This document shows positions 34,735 through 45,499 of a stretch of 64,000 nucleotides of DNA, one piece after another. The position numbers and the translations under genes were made by a program. The notes beneath the pieces were generated by a model, which searched no databases, was not told the DNA's origin, and saw only the letters and a list, made by a program, of their open reading frames with translations. Origin of the DNA: Marsupella aquatica. Taxonomy: Eukaryota > Marchantiophyta. Location of the stretch: contig OZ316891.1 in assembly GCA_973895155.1 (NCBI GenBank), positions 124,001 to 188,000 on the forward strand, read 5' to 3'. The number at the start of each line of letters is the position of its first letter. Within the stretch, counting starts at the first letter, position 1.

Positions 34735-35484
34735 TCAGCCTGTTGGTGCTGATCCACTTGTTTTGTTGCTGGCGCTGGAGGTGTCATCCAGCAATAGCCA
34801 AGTCAAGTGGTCTCTCGCAGGGGTCTGCAAATGAGGGTCAATCGTATGGAGGTGGCAATACAAAAACCACCTATCAACCCCGTGTGCAGAGTGGGAATAA
34901 ATTTGGCGGTCACATGCATACCCTTCTGCCTGAAGGGCTAGTAAACACTCATGGTGCCAGGCTGTGGGACATCTGGGACAATGGACCATGTCTATCCAGT
35001 AGTCATCATCAGGCTCCCCACAAGCAGGACAAATATGTAGTGGGCAAAGGGAGTTATCATGGGGCAAGCATGTCAAACAAAAAAAATGAACACAAAACCT
35101 GTCAGGACATTTCCGCAGCTCTGGTTGATCCCCCTCAACAGTGCCGTTTGTGCCACATTGAGCACACTTGCTGATATTAGTGGCACAATCAAAGCAAGTC
35201 CAAGCACCCCGATGGTCCCCCTGGAGCCCAACCCCAGGGCATGCATTTTGTGGTGCATAAGTGGACCAGGAATTGACATGGAATTGTCTCAGGCAGGGGC
35301 CATCACACATGACCAGGTCACCTCCATCATCACAAATGGCACAGACATGAGCGGCTTTCTGATGAATTTGTGCATTGGACCAATGATGATGTCTACTCAT
35401 GGAATCGTGCCTCACCTGTGATCCGCCTCTGTGTGCTGACCGTTTTGGACGAGCCATGACTTCTACCCCGATAGAAAACAACAC
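34735..35484 (-). CDS. EDM2-like PHD-finger protein carried by the CACTA element
   Basis: The product is 249 aa, or 240 aa if the Met at 35457 starts it. It has an array of Cys/His zinc motifs: CAICDDGGDLVMCDGPCLRQFH, spanning about residues 48-69, then WTCFDCATNISKCAQCG, CPDRFCVHFFCLTCL, CPLHICPACG and HCPRCPTAWHHECL. Order and spacing resemble the composite PHD region of plant EDM2, which reads histone marks and affects transposon silencing and immune-receptor transcripts. Only the PHD module is present. Its presence in a transposon next to a BRCT gene suggests gene capture. Function in the element is unknown. Confidence 0.8.
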   Translation of the reverse strand: MLFSIGVEVMARPKRSAHRGGSQVRHDSMSRHHHWSNAQIHQKAAHVCAICDDGGDLVMCDGPCLRQFHVNSWSTYAPQNACPGVGLQGDHRGAWTCFDCATNISKCAQCGTNGTVEGDQPELRKCPDRFCVHFFCLTCLPHDNSLCPLHICPACGEPDDDYWIDMVHCPRCPTAWHHECLLALQAEGYACDRQIYSHSAHGVDRWFLYCHLHTIDPHLQTPARDHLTWLLLDDTSSASNKTSGSAPTG

Positions 35485-38289
35485 AATATATGGCCAGAGT
35501 CAGTGACGTAGTGAAGCATGCAAAGAATGAGAAACTAAAACTATGAATTAATACCAAAGATTTGAGAAACTGTAATTTCAAGTTCTAAATTCAAGACGGG
35601 TTGTGTGCATGGAGGAAATTTTAAGTTTAGGACTCTGAGATTGTACACAGGCAATTACTGAACGATTTCTGCCATTAAAGGTGGGCAATTGTTGGGCTAG
35701 CATTTTCACACATTAATTTTTATAAATTTTGGGGGCCACGAAAATAAGGGGAACCAGTAGAAGAATTCAAAAGTCCACAGCAGGACATTGCTCAGCACAG
35801 CAAGAAGGCCAGTAGAATACAATCGACACCCCATACATAAAATCCAATCAAATAACCCAAATCCAGTCTACACTTCCATAGTGAAATCCTAGCTTGACCC
35901 TGGCCCCGATCTGAGATTGCTATAGTGATGGGCATGCATAAGAGAGGGAGAGATTTCTATACATACTTGAGGATAAGCAGCACAAACGCTCGACCCTGAG
36001 ACCACCAGTGAAGACAAAGCAATGACAATGTAGAGGGCTCTGAGTGATTATAGACCTCAAGAGTTGACAAAACCCTGGAATGATTTCTTTGTGCCTAGCT
36101 TGGCAAAAGAGAAAGCTCTTGAACGGGTGGGAAAATGATTTGCAAGTGCCACAGACAGAGTGTGGCTCATCAGTTCTGTGGCTCATTAGTTGTTCGTGGA
36201 GGAGTACATTATAGAGTATCACATTTGACTAATGTCCTGTACATTGAATACATACAGTGGCAAAGTAGTCAATGGAAGAGTGACCTGCTCCCTTTGCGTT
36301 CTTCCTGTTGCCGAAATATGAATGTAGAGGTAGAATTGCATGCAGGAAAATTTGAAGTTTAGGGCTATGACATCCATGCTTTGTGCAACCTCTAATCCGA
36401 AAGCCTCCAAAGACACAAGTGAAGCATGTAGGCGCGCGTAATAACTTCTAATTTAGTCATTGACAGTACAAGAGTATACTCTAAAATCTGCGATTCTGAA
36501 AGTACAAGCATTGCAAGCGCGCAGGTCTGAAAAGTTGTTGCAAGACACAAATAAGCACTAAGCGACTAAGGACAGGACCGTTGAGTTGAAATCACAGCTC
36601 AGCAAAGGCAAAGAAAAACCCCCCGCACCCCACCTTAGTTCTGCACAACACTTCTGCACACTAGAATACTAGTGTATAAGATTAGAGCAATTCAAGCCGA
36701 AGCAGAATGAAAGTGCCAACAATATACTGTGATCCCATCTACATTTCCATAGTGAAATCCAAGTTCGACGCCGACCCCGACATGAGATTGCTATAGTGAT
36801 GGGCATGCATAAGAGAGGGAGAGATGATGACACGTACTTGAGGATCGCGAGAGAGAGAAATTTGCAACAGAGAGTGGACACAATGGAAGAGCGAGACACG
36901 ATGGAAGAGCGAGACCGAGAGAGAGGGCGAGAGAGAGTGAGGTGAGAATTCAGCAAGAGAGGTCTCGAATAGGGACAACCTTCTATATATGAACCATAGT
37001 TTTTGCTGTCATTAATTTTCCAGAGTTAAGATGAACAAACAGAGTACAAACAGAGCACAATGAAGCACCACAGTGCGTCGCACGGGACCTCTCACCTCTG
37101 CCTGAACACCAGCCGCACCCAACACCACACCAGAGATCAGTGGTCTTGAAAACAAGTTGACACCCTAAACCTGGCACTTCCAATGTCGCCCGCTCCAATG
37201 TCGCAGCGCATTTTTGTTCTAGCTCGTTCTCCTCTTGACCGAAGAACAACCCAACAAGCAAATGGCGGAAGATGGACGCACTTAGCACCTGGGTGAATGT
37301 GGTCACGTTGCGCTTCAAGTGTGGCCCTAAACCCTTCCTCCTCCCTTCAATCACAGAGAGTCTTCGACCGCAAGAGCAAGAAGCACTTCCTCTCCTCTCA
37401 TCTCCCAATGCTATGCAAGGCAAAGAGGTAAAGACTTACAAAGCTAATGGAGGAAGATGGACCCCCGCACCACGAACTTGGCGTCCGACCCTAAAATTTC
37501 CCGCAATGCCCCCGCAATGCCTTCAGGGAGCACTCGCAAACGCACCCAGCACCCGATTGAATGTGGTCAGGTCGCTTCAAGTGTGGTGTCAAACCCTTCC
37601 TCCTCCCTGAAATCACAGAGAGCCCGACTCACTGCACACTAAGAATCCCATTGTTTCTCCATAAACCTTCGTTCCCTCCTTGATTGATCGACTATCGATC
37701 GCCCCTCTCAATGAGTCGCCTCATTCGCTCCACCTCCCCTCCCCTTTATAAACCCTCTTTGCAGACGAAGACCCTACATTTGCTCCCGCGCACAAGGGTG
37801 GAGAGTACTAAGGTTCTCAGCCAGTGACATGTAAGGGGCTCATGTAAGGGGGTACTGCACAACGGTGGAGAGTACTAAGGTACTCAGCCAGTGACATGTA
37901 AGGGGCTCATGTAAGGGGGTACCTCTACTATTTGAAGCTTTCTCACATAAAAAGCTTGAATGTTTGGCAATTGGTGAGTAGCACTCACTCACATAAGAAC
38001 CCTAAACTAAGACAATCAGCTTAGATAGTGGACCTGCCATTTTCCTTATGATGGGATGTTGTAATTAAGTGGTATCCCCCATCCAACTTCAAAGGTGCAT
38101 GGACAACCTTGAACCATGAACAATGTCCCTTGCACCTTGAAGAATGAGTGATTGAAAAGAGTAGGTAAAGTCAACATCGCAAAGGAGTCGCAACAAATGA
38201 GTGGAAACTTTGTGGAAGTGATACTTAAGACATATGTAGTGATAACACCCTAAACTTCCATAACCTTGTCACAATAGTCAATAGTGGTT
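35485..38289. other. 5' region of the CACTA element with internal duplications
   Basis: No convincing gene is seen. Diverged duplicates are present: about 100 bp at 35,880-35,975 repeated at about 36,735-36,845; about 75 bp at 37288-37365 repeated at 37556-37622; and a 67-bp unit repeated twice at 37797-37930. A GA-rich simple repeat lies at 36845-36945. Such repeats near a CACTA end could be promoter or transposase-binding sequence. Confidence 0.55.
37797..37930. repeat. 67-bp tandem duplication
   Basis: Two near-identical copies beginning GGTGGAGAGTACTAAGG at 37797 and 37864, containing 'agccagtgacatgtaagggg'. Confidence 0.85.
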
Positions 38290-38320
38290 TGGTAAAAAAT
38301 AGGGGGTATTTCTACTAGTG
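38290..38320 (-). repeat. CACTA right terminal inverted repeat
   Basis: Reverse complement of the left terminus over 31 bases; the outermost bases read TAGTG on the + strand. Confidence 0.93.
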
Positions 38321-38545
38321 CCAAATCCAAGAGGGTTGTTTGGATTTGGACCATCCAAATCCAAGTGGGTTGTTTGGATTCGGACCATCCGAATCCAAGT
38401 GGCTTGATTGGATTCAGATGGTCCGAATCTAAGAGGGTTGTTTGGATTCGGACCATCCGAATCCAAGTGGGCTTCTTGTATTAGATTCGGATGGTCCAAA
38501 TCCAACAGGCTTGATTGGATTCGGATGGTCCAAATCCAAGAGCCC
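38321..38545. repeat. 34-bp palindrome array, right half
   Basis: Continuation of the array at 24626-24890, split from it by the CACTA element. It contains about six more TTGGATTCGG / CCGAATCCAA near-palindromes with GAGGGTTGT- or GTGGGTTGT-like spacers. Confidence 0.88.
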
Positions 38546-38626
38546 TCAATCTCACTTTGACAGTGATTTCTTAAAACAAATTTCATGGATTTGAAGTCCA
38601 ATATGAATTTTCACTCTCCAATGCAG

Positions 38627-40202
38627 AGAGTGATCTGGTGAATACAACTCTTGCCATTTCAGAGGCAGACTGCGACGATGGGCTCATTTTGGAGGACCGT
38701 GATCCAGGATTTCGGTGAGGACTTGAGTTCTCGCGAGTAAACTTCCGCCTGAATTCATTTAACATTTAGGATCCAGTGTTATGTGTCAAGATCAAGACAG
38801 GCAACAACCAAACATTGGTCATCGGACCCGTGGTCTCTGTGGGAATGATAGGAAGAGGAATGAATTCTATCATTGTAGAGGTGTCGGACACGATGAGGTG
38901 GGCAAAGTTGCAACTTCCGTCGAAGGCTTTCTCGGCCGAGTTCAATGTGGATGGTATGCAAGTGGGGAATTAAGTGTGTTGTTGATGGGATTCTTTCCAA
39001 AATCCTACACAAAGGAGAAGATTATTGGAGGACTGAAGGGAATGCTTCCTTTGGACATTTTTTATGGGTTTCTTTATTTGAAACTCAACATTGTAAACAA
39101 CCCATCAAAGTTCTCTCTTCCATCCACATGGACTCTTAACAATTTGCTTGAGAAAGCAGGTCTAGTGTCACCAGACTCAAATGTTTGGATCACCAAGGCA
39201 CTAGCCTTTGCACACACGCTTGACCTGGAAAAAGCAAATCTATGGGTAGAGTCTTTGGTGAAGTTGAGGAAAAGTACACAACCACAGAACATAATTGAGT
39301 CTACGCCAGCCAAAAGAACTCCAGCAACTACGATGGAGACAACACAAACTACTGCAGCAACAACCATGGATAGAGCGGCAGGGAAGCGAAAGCAGAGGGA
39401 GAAGAAGCTTCCGGTTGAGAAACCTACTTCAGTTGAGAAGAAGATCACGGCTCCAGCCAAGAAGAAGTCAAGGGAGAAGAAGAAACAAAAAACCGACACC
39501 GGAGTTGTGAATTCAACTCCTGTAGATTTTTCATTACATGCTGAAGATGAGGGTGATAGGCCACATGCTCCAGAGGAGAAAGACGTCTTAGAAGGGAATG
39601 AAGTTCTTCAACAAATGGAGCAGTACTATACTTTTGGGATAAACGAAATTTTTCTGATCCCAGTTGAAAGTATTTTTGCCGCACCAGCGAGACTATGCTA
39701 TCGGATGATGAATTTTGATCATGTGCAAGACATTGCTGATTCCATGATCAAAACACCTGGGCATGAGCCACATGTCGCTGATTTGATTCCTTTTAACGTC
39801 AAGCGAAGAAAGGTACTCCATTTTGAGAATACGGAGTCGGACCGGAAGGATTTTTTGGCCGGAGTGAAAAAGGGCGAGGTCCAATTTCTAGCCGTTAGTG
39901 GTCAGCACTCTGCGAGAGCTGCGAGATGGATTCGTGATTGGGCAACGAAGGATGCCAAGCTCACCCAGTTGGCCAAGAAGTTAGAATTCAGGAAATCCAT
40001 AATATTGTCTGATCGCACACCGTCTTCAATTCTTGTTGAGCACTCCATGAGATCGAACGCCATCAATAGCACGATGGTGTTTCAGTCTTGCTTTAAAGAT
40101 ACAGTTGTCCATGCGAGGCGGCAGTTTGTTGAATGTGGAAATCCAGACAAACCAAAACATGGCGACAACAAAACAAATGCTCAAGACAACCAAAAATTTC
40201 AG
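38627..40202 (+). CDS. ParB-like segment of the multi-exon gene of the 41-kb element
   Basis: A likely exon runs 38627-38714 (SDLVNTTLAISEADCDDG). A second block (about 38773-38955, LCVKIKTGNNQTLVIGPVV) continues in another frame as LLMGFFPKSYTKEKIIGG and on to a strong donor at 40203. This implies a one-base frameshift near 38955 or an unresolved join. A Lys-rich linker (about 39.3-39.5 kb) precedes the ParB-like part: FLIPVESI, then VQDIADSMIKTPGH, then EVQFLAVSGQHSARAARWI, then SSILVEHSMRSNAINS. These resemble the IPV..I, LA.SI...G and GERR/GxHS elements of the ParB/Srx fold. ParB proteins bind palindromic sites and some are nucleases. The assignment is from motif pattern only. Confidence 0.5.
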
Positions 40203-40441
40203 GTAAGAAATGTGATTACTTTGTATGCATTTCTCTACCATAGAGAGTAATTCTATTTTGGATTCGGATGGTCTCAGTCCGACACGATTTGTCAAAGAGT
40301 ATTGGAACTTTTGGAATGTTTAGTACGAGTTTTGTTTTTGATTGAGACCATCCGAATCCAAAACTATTATCGCACATTAGAATCCTTTTTTTCCAACCCT
40401 TGAGTTGGGGATAACTGACTAGCTTTCCTTTTGGATTGTAG
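40203..40441 (+). other. intron carrying an inverted repeat
   Basis: A 239-bp intron with donor CAG|GTAAGAA and acceptor TTGTAG keeps frame between Q and DWLALARM. It contains TTTTGGATTCGGATGGTCTCAG near 40256 and the complementary GAGACCATCCGAATCCAAAA near 40343, which are palindrome-family sequences in opposite orientation. Confidence 0.75.
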
Positions 40442-42177
40442 GATTGGTTGGCTCTGGCAAGAATGACTATGGGCAGGAAGGACTTGCGAAATGTATACTG
40501 GCTACTTTTTGCGGACAATGATCTTTTTGAGTTGTGGCGGTTAGTCTGTGAGATGTGGTTGCATGGGAAACTTCCTGATGGAGCTGGGATGGAAGGAAAT
40601 AACAAGTCCAAAAAAGCAATTACCATTGCCATGTTTCGTCCCTTTGATGGTGAGTTGATCTCACAGAAAGACATCACAAAAATCCTGACACAAGTGAAGT
40701 CAGGAAAGGCATTGCTGAAGAAAGATGCCACAAATAAATCTGACATACCCTCAATAGAGGAGCTTGCGAAGGATGTGAAAAAAGTGAGGAAGCTCAAGTC
40801 TCTCATTGAAGAGTACTACTTTGGCAAGGATCCAAGGAATTTCCCTTCGGATACCGACTGGAAGAAAGTTGTAGAGGTTCTGCCATTGTTGAGTGTTGAC
40901 GCAGAATTCAAGAGATGCAGAAGAGCGGCTGGTGAAGTTTTTTTGTCAAATCTGTTGAAGCCAAATCATACCAGGGAGAGTGCAATCTTGCCAATAGCTC
41001 TGGTGATGCGCCTTGATGACATTTATTGCCAGAAGTTTGGCGGAGGGACACATTCTCGGAGCCAACCGTGGGTCAGGTTCTTTAGTGACAATCTAATGAA
41101 AATAGTTGATCCACCAGCAATAGAAGAATCATCTCCAACGTGCTCACTTGCCATTGTTGACTTCAGTCGAGATCACCAGAAGCTGTGGATGGAAGCAAAA
41201 GTTTTGGTCTTCTACAATACATTGTGGAGCTACCACAAAATCTTACAATCGTTGTAGCCATAACTGTTCATCCGGGGTCTCTTGCAATGAATGTCCTAAG
41301 CTCACTTCAAAAATTGGGACAAGAGAAATCTCACACGATTCACATTGAGTATGGGAGTTATTCTCGAGAGGATCAACCGCACCCGCTTGATTCATGTTGG
41401 GGAGGCGGAATTGAAGAAGTTATATTCGCAGGAATTTCTTGAGATGAAAATGTCAATTGGAATGATGTTTTCAAACCCAATCACCCAAAGCCAAAATTCT
41501 TTTTTGGTTCAAAAGATACTGATTTTGAGGTCACCAAGATTGACACTGGGAAGGCAAAGGTTGACACAGACGACGTGTCAAAACCCGAAGATCTAAAAAT
41601 GATGCTGACCCCAGAAGAGGCGACCAAGGTTTTGCACATGGCCCCTCGATTTGAGATAGTTGGTGCTCGTGGTGGTTGGGTGAATCCACATGCCAAACCC
41701 ACGCGGATGATACAGAGGATTATTGAATCCTTGTCAGAAGCTGGAGACTTGATTCTTGATTTTTTCTCGGGTGGTCAAGTGATGAAGACAACATTCTTGG
41801 TGCAACGCGAATGCTTTGTTTATTGTGACTCTCAAGATGAGAGACACTTTGTGGAAGCGTATGCTTCATTCCTTTGTGAGAGGGTCCCCTCAATCAAGGA
41901 AAATTGGGATCCTCGTGGTGGGAGTTCTAGGCATTGGAAACCCACTATTGCGGATGTTTCTGCCAAACATGAATCAGCTGATAATTCTGAAGAAGTGGGC
42001 GCTAAGTCAGTCAAAGATAATGGGGCATCAGAGGTGGCGTATGCAAAGAATTTGGATGACCGTGTAGGTCAAAGTGAAAGCATAGAACCCTACGATGTTG
42101 ATGATAATGTTGGTCTTGCACACGCCCTTCATCAGGTGCAGGTGCCCAAAGTTAGAACTAAGAGAGGCTTCTCTTAG
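40442..42177 (+). CDS. degenerate DNA amino-methyltransferase-like segment of the same gene
   Basis: It continues in frame from the preceding exon (DWLALARMTMGRKDLRNVY). At about 41.1-41.2 kb SLAIVDFSRDHQKLWMEAK lies where a beta-class methyltransferase would have DPPY. The frame then shifts by one near 41200-41250, passes a TGA at 41440, and resumes as NPHAKPTRMIQRIIES, then GDLILDFFSGGQVMKTTFLV and ECFVYCDSQDERHFVEA. This matches the order IV then I of N6/N4 amino-methyltransferases (KPxxLxxRxI, GDxVLDPFxGSGT). Both key motifs are altered (DPPY to DFSR, DPF-GSG to DFFSGG). ParB plus methyltransferase is a known phage and plasmid architecture. With the shift and stop, this copy is probably inactive. 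Confidence 0.5.
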
Positions 42178-45100
42178 TGCTTGACTCCTTGTAGTGGGCA
42201 TGCCACTCACAATCACCTTCTTATCTCCCTCCTCTTGAACAACCAACCTGCAAACACACCTCCAAGTCTTGTGGCTCCACTCCCACAACAAAAATTGTAA
42301 GGAGTTGTCCCCGGCAGCGGCGCCAAAAACAAAGGTGGGACTCTATGTCAAACACTTGTCAAGGAGCTTAAGCGGCTTTTCTCCCCAAAAGACTACCTAA
42401 TACCTGCTCCATATCATACCAGGGTCACAAAGGATTGACAAAACTTCTGAAATGTGCCTACAATGACTAATCACTCCATACATAAGTAGTTTCAACTCTC
42501 CACTTCTAGAGAGGTAGTCCCCTTGACTACTTTTGTACTCACACCCTTCCCCTCTCCTCTACTCCCAAGGATCAGCAAGGGGGATCTCCGCTCCAAGCTG
42601 TCACCTTAGAGAAGAGTCTCACACAAACACCCAAGAACCAAAGTACTTTCCTCTTCAAGCTTAAGTCTCCTCAAGACCCTCAAAGTAGTGTTACCCCTCA
42701 ACCTTGCCCCCCCTGGCCTTGGTTTGGGTCCACACATCCCCTTTGAGCTCTAGAGAAGGCTCCTCTATCTAAGGACTCTTCCTCTTGTTCTTACTTCTTG
42801 TTAACACCACACACCAAGCAAAATACTTTCCACCCTCAAGCTATAATCCTCTCTAAGTCTCAAAGTAGTGCTCTACCTTAACCTTGCCTCTTGGCCTTGG
42901 TTTTGTACTAGCACATCCCCTTCAAGCTTAGACCAAGATTACATCATAGCATGGACTCTTCTCTTGCTCTCATATGCTTCAAATGCACTCACACTTAATG
43001 CTCACAATGAAGATTGGCAAGTCTCCTTTTATTGCATCACCTTTACAACAAAAGTTCACTACACATTCTCCACACTAAGCATGGACCACCTCTCCCTTCT
43101 CAAGCTTAGCCCTACCTTGACAAGGTAGAGATTCCACTTAAGAGATGAGACTCCCGGTCCCTAACAAAGGAAAACTTTCTCCTTATATACTATTCTCCTT
43201 CCACACCACACCAAGCTTGACCTGGGGTCCAACTACTCCTCCCCCAAGTCCTCCTAACACACAAAGTGCAACTCTATAGTTTGTAGCTCACTCTACAACC
43301 TATTGCTTGACTCCTTCCAAGCCCTGGAATATGCCACACATGAGTTGCATGCTTTGACCTCCAAACCTGATCTCACTTATGGTCCTCCTCACCAGCTTCC
43401 CAACCCACTTGAAAGCTCGCAAAAAGAGTGAGTGAGTCTCAAGTTGTGTCATGTCAAAGTTGGCTCCTTATTTACTAGTTCTTACTTACTACCCCGACCT
43501 ATCAACTTACTTTCCTTACCCTAACGGTCTTGCACCTTTACCCTCTCTTCTCCATGTATCCTAACTTGGGTGACACGGGTGCAAGAAGTGTCGGCCTAAA
43601 AACCTGGTCTTACTTCCCCCATGCCGACTCCCGTTTGCAAGCTATGGGGACCCCCTTGTGGCCTCCGCTAAAAATATATGAGTGATTATTTTTCTGGGTT
43701 TCCACCTTCACCGAGGGGTGCCTTACCTTCCCCTAACTCAGCACAAAAAAATTTGGGCCCCAACGGATACCCCTAGCTAAAGTTATGCCCATTCTCCCAA
43801 GGCTATTTTTGGTGTAAAGCGGGTGTAAGCGGCGACCCGATTACACTTGAACCTTACACGCCCCTTATGGGGATTTCACGTGTCATGAGGGGAGAGTACT
43901 CTCATTATACTCACATTTCTTATGAAGAAGATTGATAAGGACACCAATTTTTGCAGCATTTTCCTCTCTCTTAAATTCAATCTAAAATGGCAGCATTCTC
44001 TATTGGATCGAATGACAGCAGGTCAATTGATAGCTCAGCAGGTCTACAGCACCCTTCTCAGTCCACCTCCATAGCCATCCAGCCTTGCAAGTGATTCAAA
44101 ATCGCAGCAGAATTTTGCAGCAGCCATAGCCCACCAATTCGCAGCTTGCAGCACAATAGCACAGTAGCAGATTCGAAGCATAGCAACTGATTCGAAGCAC
44201 AGGAGCAGCATCCATAGCTTGATTCCTTCTCAACAACTAGCTCTATTCCAATCACTTAGCCAAGCAGGTCTCTCTTCTCAATTTCGTAGCTGCCCACCTC
44301 TGCAATTTCACAGCTAGCAGCAGCATCCATCAATTCAGCAGCATCAAGGTAGCAGCCAGCCAATTCTCGTGAGTATCTCATGCCTGATTAATAGCAGCAC
44401 CTCTAATCTATTGTGCCGCTGCCATAGCAGCAAGCAGCCTTCCCAATTCAAAGCCAGCCTCCCTATTCCAATCAGCAGCCATAGCTCACAATTCAATTTC
44501 ACAGTAGCAGCTAGGTCAAGTCCTTCTCAGCAGCAGCTAGCTCAATTCAATCCCGCACCTGCCTATTCAGATCAAGAGTGGCCTATTTTGATGAGCACCA
44601 GCCCTTCAATTAGCCCACCTTGTGCATTCCTGCCCATGTCGTGCTTGCCTGACCTCGTGCTAGTCTGGTCGCAGCCACGTCGACACGTTTTGACACTTAG
44701 AAAAATTTTGTTTTCCTCTCAGGAGAAACAGTTATACTGGCCCCTCTTGAAGGCCATTCCATAATTCACTCAAATGTCCAAACATACTTCTGAGCATATT
44801 TCTGGAATCCTTGGACATAGGACTCACTCCTAAATTTATCAAACTCTCTAAATACTCCATAACGACTTTCCTAAAAATACATAAGTTTGACCATATCTAT
44901 TAAAGCGCATTACTATTCCAAATCTTTGTGTTTCCAAAAAGTAACAAAAGGTGACAAATTATTTCTGAGACAATCCAGGGATATTATGGTCTATACTTAA
45001 CTCAATTCTAACCTCGAACCCACAAAATTTACCCCTTGGCTATTTTCTCCGGGGCCCGCTAGTTGGTTATTTTAATTTCTGTCAAAATACTCACAACTCC

Positions 45101-45470
45101 TAGGTTGAGACCCCACTTGACTTCATACTTTTTCAGGGTTCCCTAGGGACCTCCCAACACCCATGGGAGAAATATCAGCCAAAAATAAGATGTCAGGTGT
45201 CGGGTCATTTTCCGGTCCCGACTTAGTCGCCTATCCTAACTAAGGGTGGAACATTTATTGCCTACCAAAATCACATTACTTATCCCTTTACATTTGCTTA
45301 GAACAACACATTTTCTCCCTTCCATGATTTCCTACTAGCCTTTCCTAGTGACTTAGGGTTGTAAACCCTAAGTACTTTGCTAACACTACAACAACTTTCT
45401 TACTATTCCTTGTACAAACAACAAAAAAATTGACAAGTTCCTTGCATACCCTATATTGAGCCGGTCCACA
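42178..45470 (-). mobile_element. truncated LTR retroelement (LTR, primer site, start of gag)
   Basis: On the - strand an LTR of about 3.1 kb runs from TGTGGACCGGCTCAA (45470) to GTGTTTGACA (42346). A TGGCGCCGCTGCCGGGG primer site follows at 42325-42309. A leader and the first codons of a gag-like frame (MPTTRSQALREASL, about 42200-42150) come next, where similarity breaks into the methyltransferase-like gene. The rest of the element is missing. The LTR ends match the solo LTR at 51228-53221. It lies between the methyltransferase-like and FCP1-like parts of the 41-kb element. Confidence 0.72.
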
Positions 45471-45499
45471 GTGGGCCAAATAGAGGCCAAGAAGTTTCA

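Larger units (their letters stand above)
24891..38320 (-). mobile_element. CACTA (En/Spm) transposon, 13.4 kb
   Basis: Both ends carry CACTAGTAGAAATACCCCCT and match as inverted repeats over 31 bp. The left subterminal region (24925-25070) is rich in TGACTA/TAGTCAT motifs, as is usual for CACTA elements. Genes run on the - strand from the right end: PHD gene, tandem-BRCT gene, Tnp2 transposase, TNPA-like gene. The element sits inside the 34-bp palindrome array, and both flanks are array sequence. The expected 3-bp target duplication is not evident (left flank ATC, right flank CCA; only a single C is shared). Confidence 0.93.

Noticed and set aside
42309-42325. tRNA gene
   Set aside because: The tRNA-Asp-like sequence is only the 17-base primer-binding site; no tRNA arms are present.
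42868-43128. 86-codon frame also found at 52441-52701
   Set aside because: It is conserved only because both copies lie in related LTRs. No protein motif and no start context support it as a gene.
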